A stretch of 64,000 nt of DNA from JBMNGN01 sp050949865. GTDB taxonomy: Bacteria > Bacillota > Syntrophomonadia > Syntrophomonadales > Syntrophomonadaceae. The stretch lies in contig JBMNGN010000001.1 of the NCBI GenBank assembly GCA_050949865.1, positions 1 through 64,000 of the forward strand, read 5' to 3'. The notes below the pieces were generated by a model, which was given only the letters and a program-made list of their open reading frames with translations, had not been told where the DNA came from and ran no database searches. Position numbers and translations under genes: made by a program. Shown here in pieces: positions 55,339 through 64,000 of the stretch (positions within the stretch are counted from its first letter, which is position 1; the number at the start of each line of letters is the position of its first letter).

Positions 55339-56538
55339 TTATGGTTTTTCAGCTAACACTAGAGATTTAGTAATTGTTTTCCGTTCCCTAATTATCTTAA
55401 CCTCAATAGTATCCCCCACCCGCTTGGTTTTTAAAACCTCCTGTAATTCATCATTAGTATTAATCATTTTACCATCTATGGCTGTTATTACATCATATTT
55501 CTTCAGGCCTGCCTTCTCTGCTGGACTGCCCTTAACGATAGTCCCTATTATTAAACCCTGGGCTGGAATGCCCATACTGTCAGCCAACTCCTGGTCTAGA
55601 GTCTGCACCCAAACTCCTATATAAGGACGGGTAACTTTACCTTTTTCGATTAGTTCATTAATTACTTCTTTGGCAGTATTAATCGATATGGCAAATCCAA
55701 TACCTTGAGCCTCAGAGTTAACTGCAGTATTAATTCCTATGACTTCCCCACTGGTATTCAGTAGAGGTCCGCCACTGTTACCAGGGTTGATAGCAGCATC
55801 AGTCTGAATCAGATCTTTATAAGTACGATCCCCAATCTGGATGGGGCGGCCTTTTGCACTTACCACTCCGGCAGTTACGGTATGGTCTAATCCATAGGGG
55901 TTGCCAATAGCAATTACCCACTCCCCAACCCTTAACCGTTCGGAGTCGCCCATTTTCAATACCTTGAGCTTGTCGGTGGTACTTATTTTGAGTACTGCCA
56001 GGTCTAACTCGTAATCCTGCCCTATTACTTCTGCTGAATATTTGGTGTCTTCATCTATATTAACCGTTATGGTTTCTGCATTCTCTATTACATGCTGGTT
56101 GGTTAATATATATCCCTGATCATTTATAATGAATCCGGTGCCGATCCCTTTACTATAATTTGATCTGGGCTGTAACCAATAATCACCGAAAAACTGGCGG
56201 AAGAATGGGTCATTAAAAATATAATCACTGGAATTACTTACTTTAACACTGGTCTCGATATTTACTACAGCCGAACTAACCTGCTCCACCATATCTGCAA
56301 TATTGGTGGGACCTAATACGACCCCGCTATTATTCTCGCTATCGGAATCTTCCTTATTTTTGCCAATGTCTTTACCACGATCTTTACCATTATCGTCTAG
56401 CGCAACCGTATTATCAGGTTCATTGGCATAATAATTACTAAAAGCCAAAGCCCCTCCGCCGATAACCACAATCAGTAATAATATTAAGCTTAATTTCATG
56501 AATTGGCGAAACCCAGTCTTCTCACTCACATCTTTCAC
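55339..56538 (-). CDS. htrA: HtrA/DegP-family serine protease
   Basis: The product has 399 residues. A single N-terminal membrane segment at residues 15-33 anchors it outside the cytoplasm. A charged linker follows. The trypsin-like domain has the triad H in T-N-Q-H-V-I-E-N near 153, D in E-L-D-L-A-V-L near 183, and S in N-P-G-N-S-G-G-P-L near 258. One PDZ domain occupies the last 100 residues (Y-I-G-V near 305). It degrades damaged exported proteins. Confidence 0.95.
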   Translation of the reverse strand: MKDVSEKTGFRQFMKLSLILLLIVVIGGGALAFSNYYANEPDNTVALDDNGKDRGKDIGKNKEDSDSENNSGVVLGPTNIADMVEQVSSAVVNIETSVKVSNSSDYIFNDPFFRQFFGDYWLQPRSNYSKGIGTGFIINDQGYILTNQHVIENAETITVNIDEDTKYSAEVIGQDYELDLAVLKISTTDKLKVLKMGDSERLRVGEWVIAIGNPYGLDHTVTAGVVSAKGRPIQIGDRTYKDLIQTDAAINPGNSGGPLLNTSGEVIGINTAVNSEAQGIGFAISINTAKEVINELIEKGKVTRPYIGVWVQTLDQELADSMGIPAQGLIIGTIVKGSPAEKAGLKKYDVITAIDGKMINTNDELQEVLKTKRVGDTIEVKIIRERKTITKSLVLAEKP

Positions 56539-56654
56539 TCCTTTTTACCAAAGAATGACTGATTGTATCCATAATTACTATTAATATTAGCACTGAATTT
56601 CGCTTATTTAAAGAGTATTATATTATAAGCCTGCCGCCATAACTGTTAGTTACT

Positions 56655-57989
56655 TTAAAAACCGGCCAAATAGAAGCCGTATTCGAGGGGACGCCTGAAA
56701 GTATTCCTTACAATAGTCGCCGAAAGCTCAGTCTCCGTAGTTTTCCTAGGTTTTGAGTTCACCTCGATAAGCCAGGGAACGCCATTTCTATCCATGCCGA
56801 TGTCCAGCCCTAGCTCGCCGAAAATTCCGTTGCATTTGTTTTCCAGGGTTTCTGCTACTATTTTGCACAGTTCTTTTAATTGGCTGTTCCTTTGCTCTAT
56901 TACATCAGCCTTTCGATATAAAACTTTGAAAACTTTTCTGACTGTTACGGCCCTACCTCCACTGCTCAAGTTGGATATGGTACTCCCACGCGGTGCCACC
57001 CTAACAAATTTTTTACTTATCTGCCATTCCCCATTGGCGTTTTTTTGATATATTATTCTAACATCAAAGGCTGACTTATTATAGGTTGCCAAATCGATTC
57101 CCTGCTGTACTATATACGGCCTGCCGGCCCTAATTTTTTTGGTCTTATTCATAAAATCCTCTTCCGATTCCGCATGACCTTTGATCCTGCCCGCTTTATA
57201 CACAAGGTAGCCTGAACCACCGTTTTCTTTGCTGACTCTTATAATACCCTTACCTAAACTGCCATTGCTGGGTTTGACGTATACAGTCTTGTATTTGCTC
57301 AATAAATCTTTAAAATTGCTGACCGTTAATTGCCTGGTCTCAGGAATATGCTGACGAAGCCTGGGGTTTACAATTAGGGTTTCATATACTTTCCATTTGT
57401 TTAAGAATGAGGGATTAAAATACCGTAAATGCGGCAAATCCATCAGCCTCTTCTTGGTCTCTTTAATTTTGCTTTTGGACTCGCTGGTCCGGGTTGTAAT
57501 TCTATCGTAGACTACATCTGGAAGGGGGTAGGTTGAAGAACGCCATCCCCCCTTTTCTGTTCCTGTCGTTACGTAAACATAGCCCCTGGTAGTTAAGTTA
57601 GACCAGTTGATACTGGTAGGAGTAAAAACATATACCTGGGCATTGAGGGTTTTGCTAAGCTTACTTAAATATATTAATTCAGCTTGAGTGCTGGTAGCTT
57701 CATACCCGCTTTTATGCGGAATGGAACTAGCAAGGATACCGATGGTTGGACCTAGGTGGATACTATTGTTGGCGGAATCATAACGCAGTTTTAACGGTTT
57801 CCTTTTCTTAAGCAAAAGGGCTCGACTCAATTCTGGAGATAGCATGAAGGTTTTTCTTTTGATGTTTTTTACAACCAACTTGCTTAGCACCTCCAGGCTG
57901 CCAACCCTTACCCGGATAGCGTACTGGTCTGGAATTCCTAATTTATTAATTAAAGTTTCGGATATATAAATAATTCCAATCATATCCAT
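56655..57989 (-). CDS. YheC/YheD-family ATP-grasp protein
   Basis: The product has 444 residues from ATG 57989 behind AAAGGAG. The family motifs are P-T-I-G-I-L-A near residue 92, F-N-P-S-F-L-N-K-W near 191, K-P-S-N-G-S-L-G-K-G near 240, and L-I-E-V-N-S-K-P-R near 415. The N-terminal 85 residues are a beta-rich domain as in the paralog next door. It is 14 bases after the other YheC/D gene. A pair of paralogs in one operon is also seen in Bacillus (yheC, yheD). Confidence 0.88.
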   Translation of the reverse strand: MDMIGIIYISETLINKLGIPDQYAIRVRVGSLEVLSKLVVKNIKRKTFMLSPELSRALLLKKRKPLKLRYDSANNSIHLGPTIGILASSIPHKSGYEATSTQAELIYLSKLSKTLNAQVYVFTPTSINWSNLTTRGYVYVTTGTEKGGWRSSTYPLPDVVYDRITTRTSESKSKIKETKKRLMDLPHLRYFNPSFLNKWKVYETLIVNPRLRQHIPETRQLTVSNFKDLLSKYKTVYVKPSNGSLGKGIIRVSKENGGSGYLVYKAGRIKGHAESEEDFMNKTKKIRAGRPYIVQQGIDLATYNKSAFDVRIIYQKNANGEWQISKKFVRVAPRGSTISNLSSGGRAVTVRKVFKVLYRKADVIEQRNSQLKELCKIVAETLENKCNGIFGELGLDIGMDRNGVPWLIEVNSKPRKTTETELSATIVRNTFRRPLEYGFYLAGF

Positions 57990-58003
57990 TCTTTGAAACT
58001 CCT

Positions 58004-59350
58004 TTAATTGTAAAATTTTGCCAAATATCTTGAGTAAAGCATAGGTTTATCTACTGACAGTTGACGGGTTTCTTTTTCCCCAATTAATGTAAATACTAGG
58101 CGTGCCGGCCTTAGATTGGCTTCAATAAACCATACCTGGCCTTCTTCATCAATCCCAATGTCAATCCCTAATTCTCCCAGTGGTCCCAGTGATTTTTCCA
58201 GGGTTTTAGCTACTTCAAGAGCTACAAAATTAAGTGTTTCTACTATTTTAATTCTTTGCTCATCGGCAAATTTTCTTCTCAGTACGGTATCAACTTTTCC
58301 TCCGCTCCCTCCCCTTGAAATATTGCTGGTTATTGAGCCAGGTCTGCCGATTCTGCAAGCCATCCCGGTTACCCCCCATTTGCCCATATGGTCCTTTTGA
58401 ACCAGTATCCTGACATCAAGTATATTACCATTGGATTTTAATAGGTTTATTTGGTTTTGAATGATGTAGCTTCTGTTACCCATAATTCTGCGCAAATTAC
58501 CCCTTAACCGGGTTATGCTGCTGGCGCTGCCTTTCACAGTCTGATTTTCGAACTGATACTGGTATTTATAACCACCCGAATTTTTTACCACCTTGATGAT
58601 ATTCTTTCCCTGGGAGCCGTTTACCGGTTTAAGGTATACTGCTTTATACTTGTTTATCATATGGTCAATTTCACGAAAATCCTTGACCAGTTTGGTATCG
58701 GGAAGAAATGGTTGTAAAAGTGGATTCTGGGATACTATCTTATGGGCCTGCCATTTGCCTACCAGGCTAGGGTTCAAAAGCTTTACTCCCGACCGCTCAA
58801 GCTTAACCCGTATGGCTATCTTGGCGGAGGAATAAGCCCTCTCCCGCGGGTATACTACATCGGGAAACGGATATAGACCTTTTTGCCATCCTTTATTGCT
58901 ATAACTGTATCCGGTTATTTGTTTTTTGTCCCAGTTGATACCATAAGGGCTAAAAGCAAAACATAACTCCCCTATCATTCTTCCGCTAGTCAGCAATTGC
59001 TGTAAAAATAAGCTCTGCCCGCCGAATGGCCTGTTTGGATCCCCGTATAAATCAGCCATAATACCTACCACCGGCCCTATCCTGATTCGCTGTGGTTCAC
59101 AGGCTATCCCATAGGAATGCCCGTCACTAAGGTATAATTTTTTTAAAATTATTTTGTTAACACTAAGCAAGTTAACGGATTTGGCATGTTGGGCAGGTTT
59201 GATCTGAAGGTTTATACTCGTTTGTCCCACCGATAACTTGATTTCTTTTTTGTTCGGGATAATTGTATCTATAAGATCCTGACTGACTAAAAGGGTCTTA
59301 GCATCTATTTTCGAATTGGAGGTAATAGTAACTGTTTTGAACATATTCAT
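58004..59350 (-). CDS. YheC/YheD-family ATP-grasp protein (first of pair)
   Basis: The product has 448 residues from ATG 59350 behind GGAGAT. G-P-V-V-G-I-M-A near residue 93, L-N-P-S-L-V-G-K-W near 193, K-P-V-N-G-S-Q-G-K-N near 240 and F-I-E-A-N-L-R-P-A near 410 mark the family. In the last motif the usual V-N-S-K-P is changed to A-N-L-R-P. This is the third such gene in the window. These proteins are known from spore-forming Firmicutes. Confidence 0.88.
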   Translation of the reverse strand: MNMFKTVTITSNSKIDAKTLLVSQDLIDTIIPNKKEIKLSVGQTSINLQIKPAQHAKSVNLLSVNKIILKKLYLSDGHSYGIACEPQRIRIGPVVGIMADLYGDPNRPFGGQSLFLQQLLTSGRMIGELCFAFSPYGINWDKKQITGYSYSNKGWQKGLYPFPDVVYPRERAYSSAKIAIRVKLERSGVKLLNPSLVGKWQAHKIVSQNPLLQPFLPDTKLVKDFREIDHMINKYKAVYLKPVNGSQGKNIIKVVKNSGGYKYQYQFENQTVKGSASSITRLRGNLRRIMGNRSYIIQNQINLLKSNGNILDVRILVQKDHMGKWGVTGMACRIGRPGSITSNISRGGSGGKVDTVLRRKFADEQRIKIVETLNFVALEVAKTLEKSLGPLGELGIDIGIDEEGQVWFIEANLRPARLVFTLIGEKETRQLSVDKPMLYSRYLAKFYN

Positions 59351-59498
59351 AGAACTATCTCCGTTATTATTTTTGTTCCTATAATATGAAAAAACGAGTT
59401 ACTTTGCTCATAGCGCATGGCGGGTTATTTAAATGGCCCATACTATTTTTATTTTGCTTGATATTGACTAAACTATTGACTAAAGGGGATGATACGAA

Positions 59499-59951
59499 TT
59501 GATCCTAACCAGTGCCTGCTTATGTGGGGTAAACTGTAAGTATAATGGATTAAACAACCTGCACCCCAGGTTTTTAGAATTATTGGAACAAAATCAGGTG
59601 TTACCAGTCTGCCCAGAACAGCTAGGAGGGCTATGTACCCCCAGATATCCCTCCGAGATTCTTAAGGGCAGCGGGATCGATGTTCTAGAGGGTAGAAGCC
59701 CGGTAATCACAAGTACCGGCCGGGATGTGACAGAACAGTTTATTAGAGGCGCCAAGGAGACCCTTAATATTGCTCGTTTGGCTAAAATAAAACTGGCTGT
59801 TTTAAAAAGCCATAGTCCATCGTGTGGTGTCGGCCAGATATACGATGGTACCTTTACATCCAGTTTAACCTCTGGCGATGGAGTCACGGCTGCCCTTTTA
59901 AAAAAACATAATATCCGGGTGATTTCTGATTTGGATTTTGTTAGGAGGTAA
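59499..59951 (+). CDS. DUF523 protein
   Basis: The product has 150 residues, starting at TTG 59499 behind AAAGGGGA. DUF523 marks are S-A-C-L-C-G-V-N-C near residue 5, V-C-P-E-Q-L-G-G near 37 and K-S-H-S-P-S-C-G near 100, all with Cys that may bind a metal or cluster. The function is not established. It is 5 bases before a PP-loop ATPase and so is probably co-expressed, perhaps in a sulfur-transfer reaction on RNA (inference). Confidence 0.87.
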   Translation: MILTSACLCGVNCKYNGLNNLHPRFLELLEQNQVLPVCPEQLGGLCTPRYPSEILKGSGIDVLEGRSPVITSTGRDVTEQFIRGAKETLNIARLAKIKLAVLKSHSPSCGVGQIYDGTFTSSLTSGDGVTAALLKKHNIRVISDLDFVRR

Positions 59952-59956
59952 TAGCT

Positions 59957-60940
59957 TTGAAAGCCATCAGTTTGTTTTCTGGCGGGCTTGATTCGCAGTT
60001 AGCGGTGTGTTTGATAAAAGAGCAAGGAATAGAAGTAGCGGGAGTTAACTTTTGTACCCCTTTCTTTGGAGCATCCAAGGCTACAATAAAAGCGGCCGAT
60101 GATTTAAATATTAAATTACATATTATTGATATCGGTTCCGATTACCTAAAAAAAGTTCTTTTGAACCCCGTCTACGGTTATGGAAAAAACCTTAATCCCT
60201 GTATAGACTGTCATGCATTTATGTTAAACCAGGCTGGCAACCTAATGAAAGAACTAAACGCTTCTTTCTTGATTACCGGTGAAGTCCTGGGGCAAAGACC
60301 TATGAGCCAAAACCGCTCCGCCCTCATGGCCGTAGACAAATTATCGGGTTACAGAGGACTTATCCTAAGACCTTTATCGGCCAAGCTGCTTCCGGAAACG
60401 ATTCCGGAAGCTAAAGGCTGGATCAACCGCGACCAGCTGCTGGATATCAGCGGAAGGGATCGCAGCCGGCAGATAGATCTAGCGGAAAAGTACAACCTCA
60501 GGGACTACCCCTCCCCGGCTGGAGGCTGTCTCTTAACCGAAAACAGGATAGCCATCCGGATAAAAAACATGCTTAAGCTGAAACCAGACTCCTCTATAGA
60601 TGAGCTAAAGATTGTCAGATTAGGTCGTCATTTTAACTTTAACGGTAACCTATTAATCGTGGGACGCAACCATTCTGAAAACGAACAATTGCTTAAGGCA
60701 GGCCTTCCTGGTGATTACTGGCTTAAAGTGGTTGATTATCCAGGCCCTATAGGTCTTTTGCGGTGGTATACGGCCATAAATGACCAGGATTTAAATTATG
60801 CTGCTTCAATCGTAGCCAGATATAGTGATGCCAAAAACCAGGAACTGGTTACTGTTAAAGTATTCCTGCCTGAAGATACTCAAATTACCACGGTTAAGGT
60901 TAAACCTTTATCTATAGAGGAAAGCCCTGCGACATTATAA
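59957..60940 (+). CDS. PP-loop ATPase, tRNA thiolation-like
   Basis: The product has 327 residues. An N-type pyrophosphatase P-loop S-G-G-L-D-S lies at residues 8-13. A C-x-x-C (N-P-C-I-D-C-H) near 75 and another Cys in A-G-G-C-L-L near 193 recall sulfur-transfer enzymes such as MnmA or ThiI. The C-terminal 120 residues form a separate domain without a THUMP motif that I can see. It is likely to modify tRNA or another substrate with sulfur. The exact reaction is open. Confidence 0.8.
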   Translation: MKAISLFSGGLDSQLAVCLIKEQGIEVAGVNFCTPFFGASKATIKAADDLNIKLHIIDIGSDYLKKVLLNPVYGYGKNLNPCIDCHAFMLNQAGNLMKELNASFLITGEVLGQRPMSQNRSALMAVDKLSGYRGLILRPLSAKLLPETIPEAKGWINRDQLLDISGRDRSRQIDLAEKYNLRDYPSPAGGCLLTENRIAIRIKNMLKLKPDSSIDELKIVRLGRHFNFNGNLLIVGRNHSENEQLLKAGLPGDYWLKVVDYPGPIGLLRWYTAINDQDLNYAASIVARYSDAKNQELVTVKVFLPEDTQITTVKVKPLSIEESPATL

Positions 60941-60951
60941 AAGATAATACC

Positions 60952-61488
60952 TTATTGAAAAATATTTAAATCAATTTGCTCGAACATTGCTTTATACCCA
61001 GCTCTATCAGGGTGACCACCGTCGGGAAGCAATAATTCCGTTTTAATATTACCCTGGTCATCATAAAATGCCCGGGAAAAATCTATATATTTTAATCCTT
61101 TCTGTTGGCATAATTCTATCATCCACTTTCTAATTCTAACCAGCAGCCTTTCCCAGTGGGGATCATCCACTGCGGTAGGAATGCCCAGGATTACTTCAAT
61201 CTTGTTTTCAATTGCCTTTTCTGCCATCTGATTAATGTTCCAGCATATCCTATCAAAGGATTCGCCGCTAATAACATCGTTTATCCCCCCCATTATTATT
61301 ACATGGGTCGGATTATACTTAAGCACTGAGCTTTTAAAGCGCATCAGCATATCACTGGTTGAGTTACCGTTAATACCCTGGTTTATAACCTCTCCATCTA
61401 TACTATCGGCCAGCATCTTAACCCACGATTCCTTAGGCCCCCAAGGGAATCCCCAGGTAATGCTATCTCCCAGACAGACTATTTTCAT
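60952..61488 (-). CDS. SGNH/GDSL hydrolase
   Basis: The product has 178 residues from ATG 61488 behind AAAGGAG. Block I reads C-L-G-D-S-I-T-W-G near residue 5 with the catalytic Ser. Block III reads G-G-I-N-D-V near 69 and block V D-G-G-H-P-D-R near 163 with Asp and His. No signal peptide is seen, so it is cytoplasmic. The substrate is probably an ester or lipid but is not defined. Confidence 0.9.
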   Translation of the reverse strand: MKIVCLGDSITWGFPWGPKESWVKMLADSIDGEVINQGINGNSTSDMLMRFKSSVLKYNPTHVIIMGGINDVISGESFDRICWNINQMAEKAIENKIEVILGIPTAVDDPHWERLLVRIRKWMIELCQQKGLKYIDFSRAFYDDQGNIKTELLLPDGGHPDRAGYKAMFEQIDLNIFQ

Positions 61489-61522
61489 ATAATGATTGCT
61501 CCTTTCCGATAAAATAGGCAAA

Positions 61523-61552
61523 TAGACCTGGTCAACGAAAGAACCAGGTCTA
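61523..61552 (-). terminator. Terminator after the UPF0182 gene
   Basis: A 10-bp perfect stem (61523-61532 with 61543-61552) lies 20 bases past the stop on the minus strand, followed by a T-rich tract. Confidence 0.7.
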
Positions 61553-61571
61553 CTAAACGGTTACAATCAAT

Positions 61572-64000
61572 CTAATTTGACAGGCTTTCCAGCTTTCTGA
61601 TCACATCGTTCAACCTGCGGATATTTTCACCGTAGCCAGCCCAGTCTCCTTGCCGGAGTAATTCATTAGCCCGGTCATACAGCTGCCTGGCCTGGGAAGC
61701 AAGTTCCCGAACGGTAGTACCCTGCGAGGTATCAGGATCATCCCCGGTTACCTCCTGTGACGGTTGAGCGGGTGGACCCTGGCTGCTGCGACCAAATATG
61801 GCAATTAGGGCCTCATCCAGGCTTGGTTCCATAACGATCTTATTTTCAAATCCGGCGATAACCCGTTTAAGCTCGGGCAATTTGCTGTTCTCTGCCTGGA
61901 GGTATAATGGCTCAATATATAATATCGAGTTATTCATCGGTATGACTAAAAGATTACCCCGGTATACTCTGGTTCCCCTTTGATCCCACAAGCTTATCTG
62001 TTGGGAAATCTCAGTATTTTGGTTTATCCTGGACTCAATCTGTTCAGGTCCGTAAACAGTCTCCTGCTTGGGAAAATTATAGACCAGCATTTTCCCATAG
62101 TTTTCTCCATCCATACGCGCACACATCCAGGCTATCATATTGGGCCGGTTGTTGGGGGTAAAAGGAAGCATCAGTATATACTCGGCTTTCTCTGCCCCGG
62201 GCAGGCGCATTATTATATAATAAGGTTCCATTTTCTGCATTTTATCATCAACGATCTCATTAGGAATTACCCATGGATCTTCCTGATTATAGAATACATT
62301 CGGATCGATCATATGGAAGGTTCTATACATATTGGCCTGAATGCTGAAAATATCTACAGGGTAACGGATATGGGCCCTTAATCCTTCCGGCATGGAGGAT
62401 AATGGTTTATATACCTGGGGAAATATCTGGGTAAAAGTATTAATTATCGGATCGGTCTCATCTGCTACGTAGAACTGCATATCTCCGGAATAGGCATCAC
62501 AGGTTATTTTTACTGAATTTCTGATATAGTTATTTTTGCGCTCATCAAATGGCTGGGAATACGGATACCGGTTTGAATAAGTGTAAGCATCAAGAATCCA
62601 GTACAATCGGCCATCATCGTTTATAACAATATACGGATCGGAATCAAAGCCCAGATAGGGTGTTATTTTGCTAATCCTTTCCATTATATTCCTGTACATT
62701 AATACCTGACTTTCGTTAGTAATATCAGATGACAGGACCATTTTATAATCCTTCAGTTCCCAGGCTAAAAGCAGGCGGCGGAAGAAAGAATTTATCTTGA
62801 TGCCTGCATCGCCTTCATAAGTGGTCCAAACGTTCTCAGTTCCCATTGGATAGTCAAATTCCCTCTGCTTGGTGTTAACCATCACATAATTATCGGTAAT
62901 TTCCCCAAAGTATATTTCCGGCCGTTTAATCTCCAGATTACTGCTTGATTTAGGAGGTATATCCTTTATAAAAAATTCGGGGAATCCTTCTTCTGCTACT
63001 TCATTAACCGGACTCATCAAAACCCCATACCCATGGGTATACATCAAACGCTGGTTAATCCAGGTTTTTTCAGTTAATGAATCAGAGTCCAATTCCCGGG
63101 CTGACAGCATAACCTGACGATACTCCCCGTTAACCATATACCTATCGATGTCCACATCGTTAAATACATAATAGTAGCGAAGCTGCTGCAGGTTTTTATA
63201 CGTGGTCTGTAAAGGCTGCCAGTCCCAAAGCCTGATATTGGTTATGGTATCCTGGTTATCAGGGTCAGTTATATCAAGAAGATAATCAACGTTAAACTCC
63301 TGGTTCTCAATCTTATTCAGACCGTAAGCTTGGCGGGTAAATTCAATAGCTCTTTCGATATAAGGTTTTTCTTTATTGTATTCATTAGGCTGTACTACAA
63401 GTTTTTGTATGATACCCGGATACATACCGGACAATACGAATGAAAGCACTATCCAGGCCCCTATACTAATGAATATCCAATTAAGCCGTTTAATGAATAC
63501 ATTAGCCAGCATAATGAGGGCTACGATTAACGATATAACCATTAGTATTTTGAATGCGGGAAGTCTGGCACTGACATCACTGTAGGTAGCTCCAAACACT
63601 ATACCGTTGCTGGAGAATAATAAATCATAAGCTGCAAGCCTGTAACCCCAGGATTTCAGGGCAAACACAATAGCCAGAAGTACTGCCAGGTGCCCCCCGG
63701 CGAATGAATACTGTCTCCAGTCACCCATTAGCAGCATATCGGACGATACACTTACCACATAAGTCAGGGCTACCAGGACGATAGTTATTACCATGGTCAT
63801 CATGAGGGTACTATAGATAAAGCGGTAAAAAGTAAGATTAAAAAAGTAAAACCCGATATCTTTGCCGAAAATAGGATCCGCAACCCCCATAGGCACACGG
63901 TTTATGAACTGTTGAATAATTATCCAGTTATCCGCCGCCAGAGAACTCACCAGGAATGCGCCCAGGGCACTTATGCCAATAAACACCCACGTGGCAGATT
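61572..64000 (-). CDS. UPF0182 family membrane protein (5' end outside window)
   Basis: At least 809 codons are visible and the frame is open to the right edge. A GTG at 63986 is in frame but the family is usually around 900 residues, so about 80-100 N-terminal residues with membrane helices are probably missing. Five or so transmembrane segments remain in the first 220 residues. A large extracellular domain follows, then a Ser/Pro/Gln linker and a C-terminal helix. This fits the UPF0182 (COG1615) layout. Function unknown. Confidence 0.85.
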   Translation of the reverse strand, partial: SATWVFIGISALGAFLVSSLAADNWIIIQQFINRVPMGVADPIFGKDIGFYFFNLTFYRFIYSTLMMTMVITIVLVALTYVVSVSSDMLLMGDWRQYSFAGGHLAVLLAIVFALKSWGYRLAAYDLLFSSNGIVFGATYSDVSARLPAFKILMVISLIVALIMLANVFIKRLNWIFISIGAWIVLSFVLSGMYPGIIQKLVVQPNEYNKEKPYIERAIEFTRQAYGLNKIENQEFNVDYLLDITDPDNQDTITNIRLWDWQPLQTTYKNLQQLRYYYVFNDVDIDRYMVNGEYRQVMLSARELDSDSLTEKTWINQRLMYTHGYGVLMSPVNEVAEEGFPEFFIKDIPPKSSSNLEIKRPEIYFGEITDNYVMVNTKQREFDYPMGTENVWTTYEGDAGIKINSFFRRLLLAWELKDYKMVLSSDITNESQVLMYRNIMERISKITPYLGFDSDPYIVINDDGRLYWILDAYTYSNRYPYSQPFDERKNNYIRNSVKITCDAYSGDMQFYVADETDPIINTFTQIFPQVYKPLSSMPEGLRAHIRYPVDIFSIQANMYRTFHMIDPNVFYNQEDPWVIPNEIVDDKMQKMEPYYIIMRLPGAEKAEYILMLPFTPNNRPNMIAWMCARMDGENYGKMLVYNFPKQETVYGPEQIESRINQNTEISQQISLWDQRGTRVYRGNLLVIPMNNSILYIEPLYLQAENSKLPELKRVIAGFENKIVMEPSLDEALIAIFGRSSQGPPAQPSQEVTGDDPDTSQGTTVRELASQARQLYDRANELLRQGDWAGYGENIRRLNDVIRKLESLSN

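Noticed and set aside
1..64000. rRNA and tRNA genes
   Set aside because: None recognised by eye on either strand. A tRNA search program would be needed to be certain.

Overview
The window reads as a chromosome segment of an anaerobic, spore-forming Gram-positive bacterium of the Clostridia, perhaps Syntrophomonas- or Desulfotomaculum-like. This rests on gene content: a four-subunit 2-oxoacid:ferredoxin oxidoreductase, MinD-type ATPases carrying ferredoxin domains, NifX/NifB-like proteins, three YheC/YheD ATP-grasp proteins, strong AGGAGG ribosome sites and no rRNA or tRNA gene. The organism assignment is inference.

Region 1 (1-10.7 kb) is a restriction island: the end of an mcrC gene, then an McrB-type GTPase and a DUF2357 PD-(D/E)XK nuclease. 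The nuclease gene is split by an IS21-family element (4226-8898, 5-bp target duplication). The istA gene of that element is split in turn by an IS1634-type element (about 5641-7645) flanked by a 169-bp direct repeat. Both host genes rejoin in frame when the insertions are removed, so the events look recent.

Region 2 (10.9-20.7 kb) is metabolic: a FadR-type regulator, the porGDAB operon with a predicted operator over its start site, a small HTH-like protein, a possible group II intron fragment, an amino acid permease, an IS3 element sitting in debris of a second por copy, bacterioferritin, a membrane protein and a broken flavodoxin.

Region 3 (21-32.5 kb) is a defence island: a NERD-domain protein, a complete type I restriction-modification operon (hsdM, hsdS, hsdR) and a SIR2-HerA pair.

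Region 4 (33.0-41.56 kb) is the most unusual part: eleven head-to-tail copies of a non-coding 716-851 bp unit. Every unit has the same inverted-repeat ends and three strong hairpin domains, and paired positions change together between units. It looks like an array of a large structured RNA, or of a palindromic mobile DNA, that I cannot assign to a known class.

Region 5 (41.8-64 kb) is housekeeping and sporulation-linked: DUF503, a DUF89 phosphatase, a NifX-MinD-MinD-NifX-DUF5320 cluster, an amidoligase with YheC/YheD proteins, TrkA, a YchF-like GTPase, 3-hydroxyacyl-CoA dehydrogenase, HtrA, DUF523 with a PP-loop ATPase, an SGNH hydrolase and a UPF0182 membrane protein that runs off the right edge.
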